Assembly (NCBI GenBank): GCA_022866645.1
Contig: JALHUQ010000453.1
Span: 1 to 8,316 of the forward strand
Direction of reading: 5' to 3'
DNA length: 8,316 bases
Source: Woeseiaceae bacterium
GTDB taxonomy: Bacteria > Pseudomonadota > Gammaproteobacteria > Steroidobacterales > Woeseiaceae
Part shown: piece after piece, positions 1 through 5,334 of the stretch
Layout: every line of letters starts with the position of its first letter
Position numbering within the stretch: the first letter of the stretch is position 1
Program-made: the position numbers and the translations under genes
The notes under the pieces: model-generated
Database searches by the model: none
Told to the model about the DNA's origin: nothing
What the model saw: only the letters and a program-made list of their open reading frames with translations

Positions 1-325
1 ACAGACGGAGCTTGTCAGGGGGGGCCTCGGCCATCCACTGTTTGACCATGGGGAAAAACAGTGCACAGGTTCCGCACGCCGGATCGAGAAATTCGACGAT
101 GTGCACTTTGGCGCCCGGATCGCCGAGTGTCGGTGAATGATCGCTCGCGAGGGCTGCCTGGCGCGCCATGGCCTCGGATTGCAAAGGCAGGGCGTCTTCG
201 TTCTCGTAAAGGACAGCCGCAGCGATGAGGGCAACGACCAGAAGCACCACGGTAGCTGCGACGATGCTCTTGCTACTAAGCGGCCTCTCCGCGTTTGCTT
301 TGCTGCTTCGGTTTTTTTTGCTCAT
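1..325 (-). CDS. Membrane-anchored DsbA/thioredoxin-fold thiol-disulfide protein (C-terminus beyond window)
   Basis: Only the first 108 residues are present; the frame is still open at base 1. The N-terminus is basic (MSKKNRSSK), followed by one hydrophobic segment at about residues 20-40. That makes a signal anchor with the rest in the periplasm. A thioredoxin-fold start follows (GDPGAKVHIVEFLDPACGTC), with the redox pair Cys84-Gly-Thr-Cys87. The 'hIVEFLDPxCxxC' context is typical of DsbA-like thioredoxin_4 proteins, which oxidise or isomerise periplasmic cysteines; the CGTC dipeptide differs from the CPHC of classical DsbA, so the redox role (oxidase or reductase) is open. The ATG at 325-323 is preceded by GGAG at 331-334 with a 5-base spacer, which supports this start. 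It lies downstream of the histidine-kinase relic on the same strand. The fold is confident; substrate and direction of electron flow are unknown. Confidence 0.85.
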   Translation of the reverse strand, partial: MSKKNRSSKANAERPLSSKSIVAATVVLLVVALIAAAVLYENEDALPLQSEAMARQAALASDHSPTLGDPGAKVHIVEFLDPACGTCALFFPMVKQWMAEAPPDKLRL

Positions 326-475
326 GGGGACTCCGGTCTTAAGCCGTAAATAATGGCACGCACGTCAGGTAGGAAGTTTGCCGACCAGCGGCTTTGCATT
401 GGATTCGTCGAGGCTGCGAAGATTTCGATGATCGCCTTACTGTATCAACTCGTGACAATAGACCGAGGTAGTTGT
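326..475. other. Gap between the kinase relic and the DsbA-like gene
   Basis: These 150 bases contain no supportable gene on either strand. They should hold the promoter of the DsbA-like gene on the minus strand, but I found no convincing -35/-10 pair; TTGTCA and TTGATA hexamers occur on the minus strand without a good partner at 16-18 bases. No hairpin followed by a T-run is visible. Confidence 0.5.
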
Positions 476-640
476 TCAATCAAGACCAGGGCGAAGAAGC
501 GCAAAAGTCATCGTCACGCGCAATCCCGGGCGCTCATCACTGAGATCGAGTTTCGCGTTGTGCAGGCGGGCGATTGCCGCCACGATGCTTAGCCCAAGCC
601 CGAATCCGGCGGTAGAGCGATTGAAGCGGTTACTACTCGA
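476..640 (-). pseudogene. 3' remnant of a sensor histidine kinase (HATPase C-terminal end)
   Basis: The minus-strand frame ending at TGA 478-476 reads NRSTAGFGLGLSIVAAIARL, then an LHNAKLDLSDERPGLRV stretch and a final MTF. This is the end of a HATPase_c domain: the G2 box (GxGLGLSIV), then the AIxxLHxxxL helix and the DxxPGLRVTxxF strand that close EnvZ/OmpR-type kinases. Everything upstream is missing (N, G1 and F boxes, the HisKA phospho-acceptor His, sensor and membrane segments). The frame is blocked by TGA at 643-641, and recognisable homology begins only around 626-631, directly next to the stop codon of the intact neighbouring gene (633-635). It has no plausible start and cannot be an active kinase. 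I read it as a relic left by a deletion or insertion; an assembly join at this point is the alternative. Confidence 0.8.
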
Positions 641-1160
641 TCACGGGCTCGCCGTCTTCAATTCGGATTCGTCTGCCCGGGTCGTCAGTCATGCGCACCG
701 TCTGCTCCTGTCCGTCGAGCAGATACGTTACGTCGTAACCGACTTGCTCCTGGCTGCTGTCCTGTATCGTCTCGCAAACACGCTGGCTGACCTGATCGAC
801 ATTCCGGTCCTGCATGCCTTCCTGTACTTTTTTCCCGGAATAGCCACCTGCAACAGCACCAGCGACCGTCGCGATCTTCTTGCCGTCGCCGTCACCGATC
901 TGGCTCCCAACTACACCACCGATGACAGCACCGGTCACAGTTCCTGCAATCTGGTTGGGATCCTGGGTTGGGTGCCGAACAGAGACGAGCTGATCGCGAC
1001 ATTCGTCGCGCGGCACGGATACCGTTCTGGTTACCTCGGATACGGTCAGCACCTCGGCATAGTCATCCGAATTGAGCATTCGATATCCGGCGGTCGCACT
1101 CACTGCGGTAACCGCTATTGCACCGACGATGCCGCCGATAAGAAGTTGTTTATTGATCAT
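633..1160 (-). CDS. YcfJ-like glycine-zipper 2TM protein
   Basis: The 175-residue protein starts with a hydrophobic segment (about residues 6-25, no lipobox cysteine) that is a signal peptide or signal anchor. A glycine zipper at about 71-112 (IAGTVTGAVIGGVVGSQIGD, then ATVAGAVAGGYSGKKVQ) is the Rick_17kDa_Anti/glycine zipper 2TM signature, which inserts in or packs against a membrane. The order ECR (Cys54), a 'HPTQDPNQIAG' entry to the zipper, 'QRVC' (Cys129) and 'GYDVTYLLDG' closely resembles E. coli YcfJ as I remember it; the two cysteines may form a disulfide. It is the last gene of a three-gene minus-strand operon, 24 bases after the OmpA-like gene. The Shine-Dalgarno is weak (GGTG), so translation may be partly coupled. 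The exact molecular function of this family is not known; an envelope-integrity role is inferred. Confidence 0.85.
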   Translation of the reverse strand: MINKQLLIGGIVGAIAVTAVSATAGYRMLNSDDYAEVLTVSEVTRTVSVPRDECRDQLVSVRHPTQDPNQIAGTVTGAVIGGVVGSQIGDGDGKKIATVAGAVAGGYSGKKVQEGMQDRNVDQVSQRVCETIQDSSQEQVGYDVTYLLDGQEQTVRMTDDPGRRIRIEDGEPVIE

Positions 1161-1184
1161 TAATTACACCGTGAGCTTTGCTGA

Positions 1185-2111
1185 TTAATTCGATGATGCC
1201 GCCGGTAATGCAGACGGGTTCTTGATAATGACTTCGACACGGCGATTCTGCTGCCGACCGCTTTGCGACTGGTTATCCGCGATCGGTTGCGTTTCGCCCA
1301 TGCCTGTTGACGCAAGCCGCACGGATTGGATTCCGTGTTGCGTCAGGTAGGTTTTCACGGCGTCGGCACGATGTTGTGACAGCGTCTGGTTCATCTCGAG
1401 GCTGCCAACATCGTCGGTATGGCCTTCAATGGCGACGCTTCGGTCCGGATACTCATTGAGAAATACGATGAGCTTATCGAGACTGTTGTTGCCACCCGAC
1501 ATCAGGTCAGATCGACCGGTTGCGAAAAGCACGTCACCCAGCGTGAGAACCAGCCCACGGTCTGTAGCTTCTGCCTCCAGCGCATCGATCCGCTGCTGCA
1601 ATTCCTTCGCAGTAGCCGCTGCTTCGGCCTCGTTGCTCGTCGCTTTTGCTGCCGCGGCTAGTGCCAAAGCACGTTCAGCTTCAGACTTGTTTTGCGCCGC
1701 CGTGGCTTGGCGACGCGCGGCATCTGCCTCCCGTGTGCGGGCATCCAGGCGAGCCTGATCGCGCTGCTGGCTAAGCATCGCTCGTTGATCTTCAGCGACG
1801 CGAGTCGCAGCTTTTGCGATTGCAATTTCAACCATTTGATCAGCCATGTAGACGCGGTGTCTACCGAGTGCCACATCATTGCCGACAGAGGCTTCTGCGA
1901 TAAGTACGGCCGCCTCAGCCTCTCGCATCTCGACTGGCACTTTACTGGCCAGACTGGAATTTGCCTGCAATGCGCTTAGCTTGTTGCGCACGTCAGCAGA
2001 CCCCTGCGGGCTTTGTGGCGCCGTGGCACAGGCTCCGACCGCGAAGGAAAACGCCACTGCGACCGCCAGCATTCGGCTGACACGGGCGTTATTCATATTC
2101 AGAATATTCAT
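1185..2111 (-). CDS. DUF4398 / OmpA-domain peptidoglycan-binding lipoprotein
   Basis: The 308-residue protein has a lipoprotein signal ending in FAVGAC (lipidated Cys28), so it should sit in the outer membrane facing the periplasm. Residues about 38-110 form a DUF4398-type helical module, about 105-185 an Ala/Glu/Arg-rich coiled coil, and about 188-297 an OmpA-like domain. The OmpA part shows GHTDDVG (230-236, ligand Asp at 233) and NRRVEVII (289-296, ligand Arg), the residues that bind meso-diaminopimelate in peptidoglycan. The architecture suggests a tether between the outer membrane and the wall with a helical spacer. Its ATG overlaps the stop of the upstream gene by four bases (ATGA, 2108-2111), and a GGAG at 2119-2122 lies 7 bases upstream inside that gene, so translational coupling is likely. 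Met6 (ATG at 2096) is a less likely alternative start. Confidence 0.9.
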   Translation of the reverse strand: MNILNMNNARVSRMLAVAVAFSFAVGACATAPQSPQGSADVRNKLSALQANSSLASKVPVEMREAEAAVLIAEASVGNDVALGRHRVYMADQMVEIAIAKAATRVAEDQRAMLSQQRDQARLDARTREADAARRQATAAQNKSEAERALALAAAAKATSNEAEAAATAKELQQRIDALEAEATDRGLVLTLGDVLFATGRSDLMSGGNNSLDKLIVFLNEYPDRSVAIEGHTDDVGSLEMNQTLSQHRADAVKTYLTQHGIQSVRLASTGMGETQPIADNQSQSGRQQNRRVEVIIKNPSALPAASSN

Positions 2112-2509
2112 AATGTATCTCCGGCACGCTGCATTTCTTCGATCAAAGCTTCGGCGCTCCGAAGCATTTCCTGGTTAATCGCTTCCGCTTTTGTCGCTTC
2201 TGTCTTTGCCGAAGCCAGTTGCGCTGTCACCGTGGACTCCTGAGCGTATCGGTCAGCCAGAATCATGTCTTCTGCGACGACGGCTTTGTCGGCGAGAATG
2301 AGTTTCTGACGCGCTTTATCCAGCTCGGCAGCAGCAAAGTGACTCGCGTCGTCTTTCTCCGCAGAGCGAATCGCAAGCTTTGCATCGTTGAGCGAGGCAG
2401 TCGGGGCTGTCGGCGCACTTGCGCATCCAGCAACAAGCAGCATGGATATAGCCAGGCTCGCTGCGACGTACAGTCGATAGGGTCGCTTTGTTCGGATTAA
2501 TAAAGACAT
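2108..2509 (-). CDS. DUF4398 domain lipoprotein
   Basis: The protein has 133 residues. A basic N-terminus and hydrophobic core end in the near-perfect lipobox LVAGC (Cys29), so it is a lipoprotein, most likely of the outer membrane. The mature part is almost entirely helical and Ala/Glu-rich. Its segment AELDKARQKLILADKAVVAE followed by DMILADRYAQ is the DUF4398 pattern (xLxxARxxLxxAxxA, then a second helix with ADRxAxxA). The next protein in the operon carries the same module before its OmpA domain, so the two look like a paralogous pair that may pack together. It is the first gene of the operon, with GAGA-type ribosome binding sequence just upstream of ATG 2509. Biochemical function of DUF4398 is unknown. 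Confidence 0.85.
   Translation of the reverse strand: MSLLIRTKRPYRLYVAASLAISMLLVAGCASAPTAPTASLNDAKLAIRSAEKDDASHFAAAELDKARQKLILADKAVVAEDMILADRYAQESTVTAQLASAKTEATKAEAINQEMLRSAEALIEEMQRAGDTL
2119..2122 (-). promoter_or_regulatory. Ribosome binding site inside the upstream gene, for the OmpA-like lipoprotein
   Basis: GGAG on the minus strand, 7 bases before ATG 2111-2109, lies within the last codons of the DUF4398 lipoprotein gene. Together with the ATGA stop/start overlap it fixes the start and implies coupled translation of the two proteins. Confidence 0.7.
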
Positions 2510-2578
2510 ATCAGTTCTCTCATGAGTTGGGCACAGTTCAACAATTGATCATTGTCGCAGTCGACTCAGGGTGTGTCT

Positions 2579-2592
2579 GTACGTTAGCGTAC
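2579..2592. repeat. Short inverted repeat upstream of the envelope operon
   Basis: GTACG TTAG CGTAC is a perfect 5-bp inverted repeat with a 4-base centre. TTAGC recurs twice just to its right (2593-2597 and 2606-2610). It may be a regulator binding site for either divergent transcription unit; nothing in the sequence identifies the regulator, and a repeat this short can arise by chance. Confidence 0.3.
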
Positions 2593-2792
2593 TTAGCTAG
2601 GTGAATTAGCGAGCTGAGTTTTCGTCCTGCACAGATTCGAATTCGATGCTATGTACGCGACCGCACAGAAACGCACTCGAAAACAGCGTATTCATTGCGC
2701 AATCGTCGAAGGTGACGATACACACACGATGCCGCACCACGACAAGCACCACGCTTGCAGCGCTGGCACCGGACTTTTCAAGCACTACCAGC

Positions 2793-2797
2793 AAGGA
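2793..2797 (+). promoter_or_regulatory. Ribosome binding site that fixes the BON lipoprotein start
   Basis: AAGGA lies 9 bases before ATG 2807. It supports starting at 2807 rather than at the upstream in-frame ATG at 2651, because a lipoprotein signal peptide begins exactly here. Confidence 0.65.
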
Positions 2798-2806
2798 CAA
2801 TACGCC

Positions 2807-3118
2807 ATGAAACACTCGAATTTTCTATCCGCAATTTTGCTCGCCACTATGTGCACTCTCGCCATCGGTTGCGCTGGCAGCCCCACACAGGAAAGCACCG
2901 GCGAGTACTTTTCCGACTCATGGATAACGACCAAAGTAAAAACCGCGCTTGCTGCCGACTCGATCGTCAAGGCAACCGAAGTGAACGTCGAGACTTTCAA
3001 AGGCGATGTGCAACTCAGCGGGTTCGTAAGCTCGAACGCTGCCATGGATCAGGCGGTTCTGGTTGCGCGTAACGTCGAAGGCGTTACCTCGGTCAAAAAT
3101 GACATGCAAATCAAGTAA
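2807..3118 (+). CDS. BON-domain lipoprotein (OsmY-like)
   Basis: The 103-residue protein opens with MKHSNFLSAILLATMCTLAI and the lipobox LAIGC (Cys22), so it is an exported lipoprotein. Residues about 36-103 form one BON domain: an amphipathic helix (DSWITTKVKTALAAD), a strand before GDVQLSGFV, a helix (NAAMDQAVLVARNVEGV) and the closing TSVKNDMQIK. BON domains bind membranes or periplasmic partners and occur in osmotic-shock proteins such as OsmY; OsmY has two copies and this protein has one. The frame is open upstream to 2651, but the AAGGA site and signal peptide argue for 2807. It is followed after 35 bases by the SpoIIAA-like gene on the same strand, probably in one transcript. It diverges from the envelope operon. 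A role in envelope or osmotic stress is an inference from the family. Confidence 0.9.
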   Translation: MKHSNFLSAILLATMCTLAIGCAGSPTQESTGEYFSDSWITTKVKTALAADSIVKATEVNVETFKGDVQLSGFVSSNAAMDQAVLVARNVEGVTSVKNDMQIK

Positions 3119-3153
3119 CTGCAGTTCAGATCCTAGCGGATTGAGGAATAGGG

Positions 3154-3894
3154 ATGTTCAAACTAATCATCGATTTGCCGGACAATGTGCTCGGTATTGA
3201 AGCGAGCGGCAAGATTACCGCCACTGACTACCAGTCCGTACTTGTACCGGCCCTCGAAGACAAGCTCAAAGAGATAAAGAAGATACGATTTCTCTACGTG
3301 CTAGGGGACGCTTTTGACGGCTTCTCAGGTGCTGCTGCCTGGGAGGACGCTAAAGTTGGTTTGAAACACTTGACGCAGTTCGACCGAATCGCCGTGGTAA
3401 CGGACGTCGAGTGGATTCAGAATTCCATCAAATTTCTCGGCTTTGCTATCCCTGGGGAGATCCGGGTTTTCAAGAACGGTGACTTGCAAAAAGCCCGGGG
3501 TTGGATCACTGAGCCCGCCTCAGCGGGTAATCTGACCTTCGAGTTTCTCGAGGAAGAAGGCGTGCTGGTATTGCACCCACACGGTGAGCTGGAAGCCGCC
3601 GATTTCAGTCGCATTGCCAGTGAAGTTGATCCGTACATCGAGAACAAGGGTGAGCTGAAGGGCGTGGCGATTGTCGCTGAACATTTTCCGGGCTGGGATG
3701 ACCTTAGTGCACTGGCTGCTCATTTTCAGTTTGTCAAAGAGCACCGTCAAAACGTCAAACGATTGGCGATTGTTTCTAACGATCGTGTGATGTCCACATT
3801 ACCGTTTCTCGCAAAACATTTTCTGATAAAGGAATCACGCCATTTTTCGACGGGTAAGAAGAATGAAGCACTTGCGTGGGTCAGCCAGGGATAG
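3154..3894 (+). CDS. Tandem SpoIIAA-like (STAS/SEC14-like fold) protein
   Basis: The 246-residue soluble protein has no signal peptide and consists of two diverged copies of the SpoIIAA-like domain (PF11964), about residues 1-121 and 127-246. The first copy is canonical: GxITATDYxxVLVPALED near 19-36, DxFxGFSGAAAWEDAKVGL at 52-70, FDRIAVVTDVEWI at 76-88, and an end with IRVF...A..WI. The second copy repeats the layout (HGELEAADFSRI, FPGWDDLSALAAHFQFVKEH, VKRLAIVSND, EALAWV). Most family members have a single domain of roughly 120 residues, so this is an internal duplication and may act as an intramolecular dimer. The family is often encoded beside membrane proteins; its ligand is unknown. GAGGA at 3143-3147, 6 bases before the ATG, supports the start. 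Its stop is only 12 bases from the convergent MarC-family gene. Confidence 0.88.
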   Translation: MFKLIIDLPDNVLGIEASGKITATDYQSVLVPALEDKLKEIKKIRFLYVLGDAFDGFSGAAAWEDAKVGLKHLTQFDRIAVVTDVEWIQNSIKFLGFAIPGEIRVFKNGDLQKARGWITEPASAGNLTFEFLEEEGVLVLHPHGELEAADFSRIASEVDPYIENKGELKGVAIVAEHFPGWDDLSALAAHFQFVKEHRQNVKRLAIVSNDRVMSTLPFLAKHFLIKESRHFSTGKKNEALAWVSQG

Positions 3895-3906
3895 GCAGTG
3901 CGTTCC

Positions 3907-4563
3907 TCAGGCCAGTCCGGGGAAAAGTCCTTTAATTCCGGAGGCAATAAACTCGACTGCAATCGCCATCAGGATCAATCCCATGATACGCGTAAATATA
4001 TTGATCCCTGTGGCGCTTATGCGCGCCGCTAGCCAAGGGGACAATCGCAGCGCCCCCCAGACCAGCAGAGCTAACAACAAAACACCTCCGGCAACTATCA
4101 TGTAATGCATAACGCCCGTTGACGTCTGCGCCGCCAATATCACAGCACTGATGGCACCCGGGCCTGCCAACAGCGGCGTGGCAAGCGGTACGATCGCAAC
4201 GGATTCCTTCGCGATAGACTCATGCGCTTCTTCATCGGTCTGCTGAATGGAACTTGTCTTGGCGTGCAGCATCGAGACAGCCATCAACAAGATCAGAATA
4301 CCGCCGCCGACCTGAAACGCATCGATAGTGATGCCAAAAAATGCAAATAGCAGCTCGCCGAAAAACAATGCGACTAACAAGATAGTACCGACACCCAATG
4401 CCACCATATTAATGGTCGTCGAACGTTGTTCGATGTTTTCATTGGCGGTCATGCTGATGAACAGCGGGATCACGCCCAGGGGATTGGCAATTGCCAAAAG
4501 GCCGGCAAGTAACTTCGCGTATTGCGCAAGATCTAACATGTCAGTGGAGCGCGTATCGGACAC
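3907..4563 (-). CDS. MarC-family integral membrane protein
   Basis: From the GTG at 4563 the protein has 218 residues; from the ATG at 4539 it has 210 and begins MLDLAQYAKLLAGLLAIANP. The second is closer to the usual start of the family, but neither has a strong Shine-Dalgarno. About six transmembrane helices can be drawn. Family hallmarks are the first-helix motif ANPLGVIPLF (26-35 in the longer form), the re-entrant-like PLATPLLAGPGAIS (126-139), and the last-helix motif TRIMGLILMAIAVEFIASGI (191-210). MarC/YchE/YhgN proteins sit in the inner membrane; the original link to multiple antibiotic resistance was not upheld and the substrate is unknown. The gene follows the Cys-pair lipoprotein by 28 bases on the same strand and may be cotranscribed with it. 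It is convergent with the SpoIIAA-like gene. Confidence 0.88.
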   Translation of the reverse strand: MSDTRSTDMLDLAQYAKLLAGLLAIANPLGVIPLFISMTANENIEQRSTTINMVALGVGTILLVALFFGELLFAFFGITIDAFQVGGGILILLMAVSMLHAKTSSIQQTDEEAHESIAKESVAIVPLATPLLAGPGAISAVILAAQTSTGVMHYMIVAGGVLLLALLVWGALRLSPWLAARISATGINIFTRIMGLILMAIAVEFIASGIKGLFPGLA

Positions 4564-4591
4564 AGATCGGGGTCCGCCCCGACGTACCCAA

Positions 4592-5068
4592 TCAGGTTGC
4601 GTTGCAACGGAAAGTTACGGTCTTGCTGCCGTTCGAGTTGCCCACAATAGTGGAGCTCATTTCCGGCGAACCGTGATTTACACAGTAGACCTGGGCATTT
4701 CTCGAAGCATCCAGCAGTTCCTGGTCTGTCCGATAGTTGTAACTGAGATTGGAATTCGGCGGATTTGGCGACTCGGCAGCCAGAGAGCTGATGACGCATT
4801 CGAACACCACAACGTTGTTGCCATCTGCATCCTGGCTGAAGTTCTTTGTTCGCGGAAAGGAGTCAAACCGGGTGCAATAGGTAATCGCTCGCTGATTAGC
4901 TTCAATCAATTGGTCGTCATTGCTGTAATTGTAAGTAACGCTCGGATTGCTCGAATCTACCTGCTTGGGCGAAGACCCGGGGAATGCGCAGGAGGCGATC
5001 ATTAGCGCTGCAAGCGCGATCGTCGTCCCGGTGACTGGTTTCATGGTGCGATATGAGTGACTGATCAT
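4592..5068 (-). CDS. Lipoprotein with a duplicated two-cysteine module (unrecognised family)
   Basis: The 158-residue protein has a signal peptide ending in MIASC (lipidated Cys27). The mature part is two repeats, about residues 43-92 and 107-156, joined by a Ser/Pro/Asn-rich linker. Each repeat reads [SL][VS]xYNYxxDxxLxxAxxxAxxYC, then a variable stretch with Asp/Gly/Asn, then VxFxC. The cysteines are Cys65/Cys91 and Cys129/Cys155, exactly 26 residues apart in each copy, so one disulfide per repeat is likely in the periplasm. I do not recognise the family and assign no function. An AGGAG at 5079-5083, 10 bases before ATG 5068, supports this start over the internal Met9, which has no Shine-Dalgarno. 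It probably leads an operon with the MarC-family gene. A palindrome and -10-like TATAAC lie upstream. Confidence 0.8.
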   Translation of the reverse strand: MISHSYRTMKPVTGTTIALAALMIASCAFPGSSPKQVDSSNPSVTYNYSNDDQLIEANQRAITYCTRFDSFPRTKNFSQDADGNNVVVFECVISSLAAESPNPPNSNLSYNYRTDQELLDASRNAQVYCVNHGSPEMSSTIVGNSNGSKTVTFRCNAT

Positions 5069-5078
5069 ATGAAATTGA

Positions 5079-5083
5079 CTCCT
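5079..5083 (-). promoter_or_regulatory. Ribosome binding site for the Cys-pair lipoprotein
   Basis: AGGAG on the minus strand stands 10 bases before ATG 5068-5066. It decides between two in-frame ATGs in favour of the upstream one. Confidence 0.65.
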
Positions 5084-5108
5084 GAATTCCTTAAAACCGG
5101 TTCTGTTA

Positions 5109-5119
5109 GGACCCGGTCC
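5109..5119. repeat. 11-bp palindrome in the presumed leader of the Cys-pair lipoprotein
   Basis: GGACC-C-GGTCC is an odd-centred perfect palindrome, and AACCGGTT follows at 5095-5102. In a minus-strand transcript the CCGG segments could pair with each other across about 12 bases, just before a short run of U. No function is shown. Confidence 0.25.
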
Positions 5120-5136
5120 GACTTACATAGTAGAAA

Positions 5137-5167
5137 GTTATACTGTCACCGGTAGCACAGTCTGTGC
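5137..5167 (-). promoter_or_regulatory. Possible promoter and operator of the Cys-pair lipoprotein gene
   Basis: On the minus strand a -10-like TATAAC (5142-5137) lies about 70 bases before the start codon. Where its -35 box would fall there is no good TTGACA match; instead there is the perfect 13-bp palindrome GCACAG-T-CTGTGC (5155-5167). This arrangement suits a regulator that either replaces the -35 contact or blocks it. Only the palindrome is directly seen; the promoter assignment is tentative. Confidence 0.35.
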
Positions 5168-5217
5168 GGTGGCGTACGCAGCGAAATCGACTGCGGTAAG
5201 GAAGGTCTGATCTCTAT

Positions 5218-5256
5218 TTCGTAGGGCGGTACTCCATCCAGCTGAGCTACGGGCGC
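5218..5256 (-). pseudogene. 5' half of a tRNA-Arg(ACG), truncated at the anticodon loop
   Basis: On the minus strand the segment reads as a tRNA 5' half. It has acceptor strand GCGCCCG (5256-5250), TA, a D-arm GCTCAGCTGGATGGAGT, the 5' anticodon stem CCGCC (5229-5225) and the loop CTACGAA (5224-5218) with anticodon ACG. The next five bases are ATAGA where GGCGG is required, and no variable region, T-arm (GTTCGAATC) or matching CGGGCGC acceptor end follows in the next ~150 bases. The D-loop also has G where ATAGAGT is usual. It therefore cannot fold into a tRNA. The sharp stop at the end of the anticodon loop is the place where many tyrosine integrases cross over, so it may mark an old integration or excision event. 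It points toward the Cys-pair lipoprotein gene. Confidence 0.78.
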
Positions 5257-5334
5257 CGGTTTCGTGGGTTTCGCCGCTGCGCCCGGCTATGCTGTCCCTG
5301 ACTGGATGCACGGCCTGTTCTTGGCAACCGGCTC

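Larger units (their letters stand above)
2510..2806. other. Divergent intergenic control region
   Basis: About 297 bases separate the minus-strand envelope operon from the plus-strand BON gene, so promoters for both should lie here. Visible elements are a short inverted repeat GTACG-TTAG-CGTAC at 2579-2592, three copies of TTAGC (2584, 2593, 2606), a tandem ATTCGA pair at 2635-2646, and an A/T-rich TGCTATGTA stretch near 2648-2655 that could be an extended -10 for the plus strand. None has a good -35 partner, so no promoter is called. A chance open frame runs from 2651 into the BON gene; it is not protein-like before 2807. Confidence 0.5.

Noticed and set aside
353..592. A 79-codon plus-strand frame as a small gene
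   Set aside because: It overlaps the kinase relic in antisense, has no clear Shine-Dalgarno and no recognisable composition or motif.
558..1163. A 201-codon plus-strand open frame
   Set aside because: It lies over the YcfJ-like gene and the kinase relic in antisense, both of which have clear family signatures. The plus-strand product has none.
2651..2806. Extending the BON lipoprotein upstream to an ATG at 2651
   Set aside because: The extra 52 residues are His/Lys-rich without pattern and would bury the lipoprotein signal peptide. AAGGA before 2807 fits the shorter form.
4568..4581. CGGGG-TCCG-CCCCG hairpin after the Cys-pair lipoprotein gene as a terminator
   Set aside because: It has only a 5-bp stem and no T-run, and it sits directly against the start of the next gene on the same strand, so readthrough is more likely. 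It may affect translation of the GTG start, but that is not demonstrable.
608..5231. A shared 7-mer GGCGGTA at both truncated genes (608-614 and 5225-5231) as a possible attachment repeat
   Set aside because: Seven bases are too few to exceed chance in this comparison, and both copies lie inside conserved gene sequence (the kinase STAG codons and the tRNA anticodon stem) rather than at the breakpoints.
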